Below are positions 55,226-64,000 of a DNA stretch of 64,000 bases, in pieces. The stretch comes from Phalacrocorax aristotelis (taxonomy: Eukaryota > Chordata > Aves > Suliformes > Phalacrocoracidae), in assembly GCF_949628215.1 (NCBI RefSeq), contig NC_134283.1, positions 24,654,975 to 24,718,974 of the forward strand, given 5' to 3'. The first letter of the stretch is position 1, and every line of letters starts with the position of its first letter. The notes under the pieces are model-generated. The model did not search any database, was not told where the DNA came from, and worked only from the letters and a program-made list of their open reading frames with translations. Made by a program: the position numbers and the translations under genes.

Positions 55226-57085
55226 AGCTTCACAGCCATTGTAAAGCTGCTGGAGCCGGAGCTGTGCAGTCCCTGTTCCCACTCCTTTTACAGTATGGGC
55301 CAGCCGGCTGGCCAGGGAGCCCAGCCGGCTCCTCCATCTGTCCGACTCCTTTCCTTCTTTGGATGTCCCCTGTGCTTGTTGCCCAGGCACTGCCTCCTTC
55401 CCATAGGACCCATGCCGCTGGCGAGGGGTGATGGCCAGGGTGAGGGGCTGCCCTGGGCAGGGGACCGGCAGGCACAGGGTGCAATTTTTGCAGAGGTTTC
55501 TCCAGGACAGGGCTGGGCATCTGCCAAGATGGATGCCAGCAGGCTCCTGGGCGTGGTTAGCACTTAATGAGCCCTTTATATCTGCAAATCCCTTGGCGGA
55601 CGTTAGCAAAATCCTCCTGCGGGAAAAGGTGGGAGAGGGTTACTGTCATTAGCTGGAGGGTGAGGAGGGTGGCACAGCCAGGGGACTGCACTGTTCTGGG
55701 TGGAGGAGCCTGTTGCACAGCATCCCATCAGGGACAGTGACAGGGCTCCTTTCAGCAGGACAGCAGCAAAGCCTCACCCAGCACATGTCATCATCCAAAA
55801 TAAACTGTGGTCCTGGGGGTGGGCAAAAGCAGTGATGCCACAGGAGCCCGCCCCTCCCCCTCCCCCCCACCCCCAGCCCGGGGAGCTGCAGGCAGGGAGG
55901 GCAGAGCTGCAGGCAGGCAAACTCTGCTCCCCTCTGAGCTATTCCCCCATCTGCCACCCCTCACATCTGGACTCAGGGGTCCCAAGGGTGTTTGCTGGCG
56001 GCCGTGGGAGAGTTGCTGGAGCATGCGCTGCTGATGCAGCCACAGGCGGACAGCCATCAGGACAAGAGCAGTACATGCTCCTGGCTCTGCATACCCAGTG
56101 TTCCCTGCCCTGTTACCCAAATACCAGCCACTGCCGAAGGGTTTATGCCCCCCCGTGAGCCTGGGGAAAGCAGGAGAAAGGCCTCTGGGGCTGAGGGTGG
56201 AGGCAGAAGCAGAATGTCCATGTGTCCTCTCTCTGCTGCATCAGCAGATGTCAGCACAGGGAGGAGGAAGTCATCCAGAAATCACGTTTGAGGAGTTTTT
56301 GGGTTGCTGTAAGTCTTTTTGCATAGGCTGGTCTCTGGGCAGGGAACGAGGGGAGAAGGGGGAGCAGCCCCCAAAGGCAGGGGAAGGTCTCTGATGTGCT
56401 CCTGCCTTGTGAGCCCAGACATTACTCCAAAAGAAGAGCTGTTGCCTTCTGTAAGGTCTGGTTGAAGAACGTAGCATGGGACTGGCCAGCTCACCCCAAG
56501 TGTGGGGATGCAGTGAGGATTAGACTGCTTCAGGCTTCTCCATGCTCTGAAAACATCAAGGTTGGTTGGAAGATGGTGAGATTTGGGGGGAAAGGGTCAA
56601 AACACATCCCCCTTCTCTGGTCCGCAAGCAGGGACTTGAATGGAAATTTCAAGACTGGGAGCATCCCATTGTACCCAGCGTTGGGCTGAGGGATGTTCGT
56701 GGGCACAGGGCTCCCGTGGGCTTGCAGACCCCCAGCTCCCTCCCTGCCATGCTGCTGTGGGTCCCTGTGGGCCACTGGCAGCACTAGTCTCGCTACAATC
56801 CCCATGGTAGTGGGGACACTCCATCGGGGCCAAGGACCTGCCAGTTGGAGGGTGACTTTTTCAGCTGCCTTACATGAGCCCTGCACCTTGTCCTGCCTGT
56901 CCCCATGGGGGGATGGCAGCCTGGGTGCGAACATTCCTTGTGTCCAGGGGCTCAGGCTGTTTCTGCAGCCCCCCAGTTCAGCTTCCAGCCAGCACTGAGA
57001 TGCTCAGGAGCAGGGGGAGTCACTTCTGCCCCTGCCTGGGGAATGCTCGCAGTGCCTGCATCACACCCTCCCAGTGCCAGTGATG

Positions 57086-57215
57086 GGCAGGAGTGTGGCA
57101 GAAGGGTGTGTAGTGGGCGTGTGTGTAATGGGTGAGCATGCAGTACGAGGGCATGTGATGGGTGGGAGTGTAGCAGAAGGGTGTGCAACGGGTGGGAGTG
57201 TAACAGGAGTGCTGT
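57086..57215. repeat. Degenerate GT-rich minisatellite
   Basis: Units of the form GGGTG(T/G)G-AGTGTA(G/A)-CAGAAG repeat irregularly across about 130 bases, with GGTGGGAGTGTA present twice and GCAGAAGGGTGTG twice. The minus strand reads as a His, Pro and Leu-rich repeat, which is a by-product of composition and not evidence for a protein. Confidence 0.7.
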
Positions 57216-59117
57216 GCAAGGCCTCGGTCTCCATGTGGGCAGTGGCATAGGTGTAGTGGGCACCACGGCTGCCTTTGCTGTCGGCACGTGTTCCAATTCA
57301 CCCAGAGGAGCACTGCTGCTGGCAGGACAAGGCAGCCCCCAGCAGACCCCTGCCACTCTGCGAGACCCTTGGGAGGTCCCAACACAGGGGTGCATGGGGC
57401 GCAGGATGGATGCCATGGGCCCTGGGTCCAGCTGCTCTCCAGCAGGGATGATTAATGGCTTAACCCCTTCCCTTCTGCCACTTCCCAGCCTTCCACTTGG
57501 CCAGTGGGATGGCTGTGTGGGGAAGGCCAGCTGGTATGGGGAGCTGGAGGGCTGCTTTCCGCAGCCAGCGCTCCGGTCATGGGGCAGGCGCTGTGGCCAA
57601 GGCCAGTGGTGCTGGCAGCGGGGCGGCCCTGGTCACCCGGGGAGTTGGTGTCCCAGCATGAACTGGCCAGCTGGGAGCACCGATGGCAGGAGGCAGGATG
57701 CCTGTAGTTCCCGTCCTGCTTGGCCCCGTCTCAATGGGACTCAGAGCCAAGAGTGGGGGAAATGGCTGCTGCGAGCAGCCAGCAGCATCTTGGCCCAGCC
57801 TGACTTCCTGGTAATGTGGGGGTAGGGGCTGGCTTGCAGTGCATCCCCTTTTTTACCCATTTTTCTCAGATGTAGTGATGGAGGCAGCAAGCACACAGCC
57901 TGGGTCTTGATGGCACCCACCGGAGCATGGCTCTACGAGCCTTCTGCCTCTTGCACAGGACCCCTGCTCCGATGTCCCCACCAGACAGCAGTGGGAAAAG
58001 TCCCAGGAACTCGCTCTGCCCAGGTGGGCGGCCTGCAGGCAGCTCATACCAGCCCTGCATCTCCTGGGATGGCTCTGACGGGGGCCGTGGGCTGGGGTCA
58101 GTGCTGGGGTTTTAGCAGGAGCACCTTTGGGATCTCACCCCCTCGAATGCTTCCCCATTGGAGCTCAGGTGAAGGGGCCACACAGCTTGGCCCAGGGTGG
58201 GGAGGCTTTGTAGGGTCAGCTGGCAGGGGAGCAGTGCTGCGGCATGGCAGCTCACAGCCGTGTGTGAGTGTGGGCAGCAGCCAGCAGTGTTTTACAACAT
58301 CCCGGGCTTCACCCCTCTTGCTCCTGCCTGTGCCTCGGCCCCATAGTAGCTGCCTTACACCATGTTCCAGAGCTGAACCTGGTGGGGTTTTGTGCTTTCC
58401 TGGGCATGCAGGATGTGGTCTCCATCCTCACCTGCCTTCCCTACCCTGAGAATCAACCCCTTACCCCAAGCATCACATTTTCTATCAGTGAACCAGGTCT
58501 CTCAGAAAAACCTTGGCAAGGTGTCACAGAGGCTGCAGGTCCCCAGCAAATTGTGGGGCATGTCTTCTTCCCTCCGGGATTTGCAACAGAGGGACAAATC
58601 CTGGTGTGACCGGAGTGTTTGGCAGAAATGATCTCTCACCCGTAGTCCCAGGGACACAGTAAGTGCAGTGGGGTCAAGTGCTTCATCTGTGGCTCTTTTA
58701 GGTGAGGAAGTATTGCCTGCAGGAAAGCCACAGGAAAGCCACGCTCTTGGAAGCTGGCTCAGCATCCTTCACTGGGTGGCCTGTGTACTGCAGCTGCTCA
58801 TGCCAGGAGCGGGGGGAATCCCTTCCCACCCAGGCAGGACCTGATCACGCCAGCACATCTCAAAACCCCTCCAGGATGCAGAGTGAGGGGTTTGGACCCA
58901 CAGCATTTCACCAGCAAACGAGCTGTGTTTCTCAGGAGACACCCAGGGAGAAGGTTTATGGTCTGTTTTAAGCTTTGCATCCTGTTTAAGCAAGTGTGAG
59001 CTTCTGCACTGGATGCGTATGGGCAATCCCCGTCCGCAGGCGAGGGGGAGTTCCAGTGCAGCCCTCCGGCTCCTCTTGCACTCAATCCAGCAGCCGTCAG
59101 GGTAATAAAAGAGGAGT

Positions 59118-59127
59118 CTATATTTAG
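59118..59127. promoter_or_regulatory. MEF2 consensus CTATATTTAG
   Basis: Full match to YTA(A/T)4TAR, next to a GATAAAA-like AATAAAAG and followed by a CTGCAG. Fifth MEF2-type site in PPARGC1B intron 1. Confidence 0.3.
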
Positions 59128-62100
59128 CTGCAGTGTCTGGAGAAGCGTCATGGCGTTGCCAGGGGTTTTACTATTCAGCACAGGCAGGTTTCCCGCTCCT
59201 CCAGCTTGTTGCCACCTTTGTGGAGAAGCTCGTCAAGGACATCCAGCACCAGCTGGAAAAACACCCTGAACAGAAAAACTTGTACACATGACAAGAGCTT
59301 GGCACACACTGAGGGATGGGTAGAGTGGAACATCCCAGGAAGCCTCGGAAGGAGCTGGCTTGGGGCCCTTTTGGTTTAGCAAAGGCCTTATTTTCTTGCA
59401 CAGAAGTTTGTAGTAAAGAACCATGTTGTAGGGATGGAGCCACCTCTTGTGTCACCCCAGCCTAGCATCAGCTCCTCTCCCGGCACTGCCGCTGGTGCAG
59501 CTGGGCCAGCGTCTCTCTTCTCTGTGCGCTGGGCTAGCTGATTCCTCTCCCTTTTTCAATGAGCAGTACAAAGACTGGCTCTGCAGCCTTTTTCCTTCTC
59601 CGTATTCCCACCTGGGCTCCCCTGGGTTGGACACCATCCGTGGCAGGAGCCCTGCAGCCCTGGTGCAGGTGGGCAGCTGGCTTCATCCCACTTCATCCCA
59701 CATTTTAACACTGCATCAGCTATTGCCCCGTGGAGCTGTTAATCCATACAGTGCCTAAATCGCTGGCTGTGCTGCTGAAGCTGCTGGGAGTAGCTGGGGT
59801 GGTTAGGGAATATTTCACTGCTGGAGCCAGGGCTGCCAGGCCCCCACTGAGTCCACCGGTGGCATGTAAATTCCCTGCAATCTGTGTTGAAATTTAAGGC
59901 GAGGCCGATGCATTGTGCAAAGGAGGAAGAGCACTGCACAGAGCCGAGCTGCAGGTTTCCTGCCATCCCAGAGTGTGAGGTTGGTATTGGCTTGGGAAGG
60001 ATGAGATTTGCATGAAGATGCCTGGTGCTCAGATGTGGGGTTTTTCCCCCATTTTGCAACGTATCGGAGGCTGTTTGGAGCAGATGCTCTCCATGCGCTG
60101 GCTTCTATCCCCTCCTAGCCTAGCCTTTCTGCAGTCAAAGCCAAACTCTGAGCCATTGCCATGAGGCGTGAACATGACTGAGCCAGCTGGTGACAGACAT
60201 GGTGACCAGCTCTGCCAGAGGCCTCCTTTGTGGCTCACAGGACCTTGACTGCTTTTTTCCCAGCACCCATCCAAATTTTGATCGCAGCAGGTCACAGGGA
60301 GCAGTTTTCTTGAGTTCCTGCATCCCACCAAGGATGTAGGCAGGGTGCAAAATCCCAGCACGACCACAGTGCTGGGCAATACTCACCAGCAATGGGGCAA
60401 ACAGCCCCTTCCCTGCCTCTGCTGCACCCTGGGGCTTGCATGGTCCTGGCTCCCTGCTCCCGGTCAGTACGAGTTGTGCATGGACAAACTTTCCTGTGCA
60501 TCAGCAGTACCGGGACACGTGAGGACACCTCAAGGACTGTGAAACCCACTGATGGGGCTGGTTCACAGCTGCACTGGGTGATAACAGCATGCTGTGCTGG
60601 GGGATGGCAAGCCCCCACGCCTGCCCCCACCTCCCAGGGCACCCAGGGAGGGAAAGCCCCTTGCTGGTAGCAGGCATGGCATGTTCAGTGTGGGGACAGA
60701 GACACCCGTGGGAGCCTGGGCAGCTGCCTGCGGGGGACTGGCAGCATACTGGGAGGAGGAGGAGGAAGGCACCTGACTGCCAGGCAGCAGTCCAACTAGT
60801 TGAAACAGCTCCCGTTGCGGTTTGCATAACCAAGCACGGCTCAGCCGGGTCTGGGGGGAACGCGTCGCTCCACCCGGTCGCCCACGGCTTGGAACCACGC
60901 TCGCAGTGGAGCGCTGGATAGAGAGGCCGAAGGGTTTGCTTGCTGCATGCCGTGCCTGTGCTGTTGGGGGCTCAGAGGTGCAGGGTTGGTTCATTCCCCT
61001 CTGGCAGTGGTGGGAGGGTGTGGAGCCAGTTTCACCCATGGGCTCAGCATGTGTGGGCTGGGCAGGGTTCTCTCGCCAGTGCCATGCTGAGCGTGGCTGT
61101 GGGGCTCGCTGCCCTGCCTCCCTGCAGCTGCCCAGATGGGGCCACAGTGCTTCCCTCCAAGGTGACACTGGAGGCTCTGCCCAAGGACACCTGGCTGCAG
61201 TCCCACCCAGCAGCCCCCGACACGGGGAGCAGAGGCAGCTGAGAGAGGTGGATGGCCTCCATGGGGTGGGGAGATGGATGGGGATAAAAGCAGGGCGCAG
61301 AGGTGGTGGTGGGGCCAGAAACTGGAGTTGCTCACGACTGGGGTGCTGCTGCCAGATGTTGGGTCCATTCAAAATCTGTGAAGGTGGCACACCGAGCAGG
61401 CACCTTAAACGCTGTGAACCCTGCGTGGGGATTTGGGCCCATCTGGCACTTGGTGCTGCCAGGGCAGAGGTGGCCTCCCGCACACCCTAGGGGATCCTTG
61501 GTTCTGATGCTCCCGAGCCGGAGGTGGATGCGGGGTCAGACCAGTTCCTAGGCACTTGGCTGTCACATGCAGGTTTCAAAGCTGGATTTCAAGCCAGCCT
61601 GTCCTGAGGTTCCTGGCTTTAGGTCAATCTCTGGATTAGCTGGGTCAAAAATAGGAAGGGACAAGGCTTGGGAGCAGGCAAGCTTAGGGCAGTGTTGTGA
61701 GGGAGCTGGCACATGTCATCAAGTGGGTAAAAGGGTCTGATTTAAGCATAGGAAGTCACGTTTATGGGCTTCACCCCCCTTGGTTTGGAGGGGGGGAAAG
61801 AGGGGTCCCAGCCCTGAGCCAGACCCTGCTTGGGGAGTGGCCGGACCCAGCCTGGGCTTGCAGCTCCCATGAGCCCCGCCAGAGCCTGTTGGGCTGGGGT
61901 TTTGGGGAGGGGAAAGGTGTGGTCCCTTACAGGGGTGAATTTACAATAGCATAAAGTTTTGTGCATGTGAGTGATTGCCCAGGTTTGCATGTGCTCCTGA
62001 AGGAGCTTTTTGCCCTTGGAGGGATTTTTCTATCTGGAGATCTTGAAGCAGTTTCTTTCTGGGGTGAGTCAGTTGTGTGCTGTGCGGGGAGAAGGGAGCG

Positions 62101-64000
62101 TCTGGTCCTGACACTGGGGAAAGCTTGGAGGAGCAGCCAGGCTGGCAGTGCTGGCTCTAGGCTGCAGCTCCTAGAAATGCTCCCTGCAGAGCCAAAAAGC
62201 AGGCACAGAGCCCCAGCCCCAGGTCCCTGGGGGCCTGGCTGGGGCACCAGCTGATTCCCAGCCCACCAGCAGTGCTCCAGTGCCGACTCAGGCACAGTAA
62301 AGCCTTGTGCAGCTGATGTAGCACTGGGAAATCCCCAGACCAAACAGGTTGTGCTAGTGAAGCGCAGCGGGCACTGGCAGTGCCTGCACGGCAGCCCCAG
62401 AGGTGCTGCTCAAGGATCATGCCTCTGCCATCCACCTTGTGAGCTGTGTACGTAGCCCGTGGTCACGGGACCTGCTATAACCTGCTCTCATTTCACATCC
62501 CCGTGCCTCAGTTTCCCCACTGTAATAACTGGAATAGTATCAGTGCTGTTGATCAGTTAATACTGGTGATTTCCTAGCGCTGATGATGCCCACCTGGAAA
62601 ATACACAGCTGTTGGCATCCCCCTTCCCCACCACTTTTTTAGGTGGTTTCAGTCACTGAAGGGGTGATACGGCTGTGCCTGTGTCATGCCTGCCCGCTGG
62701 CTTTACCAGTGAGCGTGGGCACAGTTATGCTGGAGCAGAGCCAAGCAGTGACCACGCTGGGTGGTGATGCATCTCCTCCTCCTTGCTCTCGCAGGAGACC
62801 CTGGTGATGAGGAGCAGCAAGGTGCAGGCAGCAGGCCACACCATGGGGTACCAGGGCCTCATGCAGAGCAGCAGGCAGGAGCTGTCATGGGCAGCGCTGC
62901 CCGCTCCCCTGCAGCAGGGGTGGCTGGCAGGGTGGGCTGGGCAGGGCTGGCACTTCCACAAGCACTGCAATATGGGCCCAGGCATGCACGGACAGGCCTG
63001 GCAGGAGGGTATGGATGGATCTGAGAGGTTTTGCCCTTTCCACAGTGGTTTTCACCCTTTGAAACCTCGTGCCTCCAGCTGAAAACTTTATTTTTCATGT
63101 GGCTGCTGGGCACAGCGAGGGCTCCCCCAAAGTCCCCCTGGGCAGGAAGGCCAGCACAGCCGGTGTCTGGCAGGAGAAAGGGTCTGTTGAGAGTCACTGT
63201 GGGTCAGGTTTGGTGATGGTGCCCTGACCCCTGGCAGGGCATGGCACACCACTGGAGCATGCCTGTGGCAGCAGAGTGTCAGGGCTGGACCCACTGGGAA
63301 GTCAGGCTCATGGGGGAAGATCCTCATTGCGCCTTCTTAACCCCAGCTTGAACCTTCCCCATCTCCCATCTTGTGCTGATTAGTGCTAAGATGGTGCTCT
63401 GCTGCTGGTGGCATGGGCAGCACCGAACAGTGTGGGGCACCGTGTTGTTTTCTGTGGCAGGGGAGGAGGAGGGCCTTTGGTACAAAACCTGCAGGCAGAC
63501 AGGCAGGCAGGAGAGATGCTTTCCCCCCTCCCCTGCCTGCCACCTCCCTGGCAAAAGGGGCTGGGAGTGCTCCCAGCAGGGGAAAGGCTGCCCAGACAGT
63601 CCCTCGGCATCGGAGCAATAGCAAGGTCCAAAAATGTGCCTGTGGCTCGGGGAGGTAGAAAGCATCCTGCAGATGACGGCTACACACCTGGCAGAGGGGT
63701 AATACTGGGTTGTGGTGTCCGGCAGTCAGCAGGTTCTCTTCACCAGCTCTTCACGTGTGTATGTAAAGGGGCAGGATTTGGGCTGGCTTTAACCTCAGCT
63801 CCTGTTTCACAGCCACCGAGCTGTTGACACGGAACGCCAGGATGTGCTGGGAATTACAGCCCTCCCACCGAGGGTGGCAGAGCCAGGCTGTGTGCCACGC
63901 CTCTGCCTCCCGCTAGCTGCCACCCAGAAAGCCCTGTTTCATGTCCCGAGACAGGGGAGGAAGATGTTTCAGTAATGATAGTTCACCCCGAGCTGGCCTT

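Larger units (their letters stand above)
38414..64000 (+). other. PPARGC1B: PPARGC1B intron 1 (partial, runs off the window)
   Basis: At least 25.6 kb follow the exon 1 donor. I looked for exon 2, which in human encodes the acidic LYADFPELDLSQLD stretch, in all + frames and did not find it, so the intron continues beyond the edge. Human intron 1 is also long and hosts mir-378a about 2.5 kb after exon 1; no matching hairpin was seen. Open frames are short or alternate strands. Content beyond the listed motifs and repeats is GC-rich sequence without recognisable structure, broken by AT-richer islands near 46180-46350, 50780-50900 and 54400-54680. Confidence 0.7.

Noticed and set aside
60563..61483. 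306-codon minus-strand open frame in PPARGC1B intron 1
   Set aside because: Composition-driven (Pro, Ser, Ala-rich), overlapped by a 222-codon + frame; no family resemblance.
38414..64000. PPARGC1B exon 2 or an alternative coding exon
   Set aside because: No reading resembling the acidic ELDLSQLD region or any later PGC-1 motif was found in any + frame of this interval.
1..64000. CR1-type LINE copies, as expected in a bird
   Set aside because: I looked for the characteristic 3' end and conserved CR1 words and did not recognise any; old fragments may be missed by eye.

Overview
The window is vertebrate nuclear DNA: GC-rich, with split genes, GT-AG introns, CpG islands and long non-coding stretches. 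It holds one complete protein-coding gene and the start of a second, both on the + strand. The complete gene is ARHGEF37 (a Rho guanine nucleotide exchange factor with DH, BAR and two SH3 domains). I reconstructed it as 12 coding exons, all phase-compatible, giving a 685-residue protein; the human protein as I remember it is about 675. The second is the first coding exon of PPARGC1B (PGC-1 beta). The order and orientation ARHGEF37 then PPARGC1B match human 5q32. A compact ARHGEF37 (coding part about 10 kb), few visible transposons and no recognisable mir-378a in PPARGC1B intron 1 suggest a non-mammalian amniote, most likely a bird. Crocodilian or turtle cannot be excluded by eye.

Layout. 1-4780: upstream intergenic DNA, no gene seen. 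4780-5260: CpG-rich promoter of ARHGEF37, with a non-coding first exon ending at 5020. 7209-17480: ARHGEF37 coding exons. 17481 to about 22.2 kb: its 3' UTR lies somewhere here, with two candidate poly(A) signals. About 22.2-37.9 kb: intergenic, with AT-rich or motif-rich islands that look like regulatory candidates, the best being a three-site GATA cluster at 31.9 kb. 37.95-38.96 kb: CpG-rich PPARGC1B promoter and exon 1 (coding 38330-38413). 38414-64000: first intron of PPARGC1B, running past the window edge; exon 2 was not found. This intron holds five MEF2-consensus sites, a full CRE palindrome, a near-perfect nuclear-receptor palindrome, G-rich tracts and simple repeats.

The two genes have no direct biochemical link that I know of. 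ARHGEF37 belongs to the Tuba-like DH-BAR-SH3 group acting at membranes and actin. PPARGC1B is a nuclear coactivator for ERR and other nuclear receptors that drives mitochondrial and oxidative metabolism. I found no operons, CRISPR arrays, tRNA or rRNA genes, intact mobile elements or viral genes. Nothing here amounts to a new molecular system; the observations worth a second look are mostly candidate cis-regulatory elements and splice or start-site ambiguities. All motif scans were by eye.
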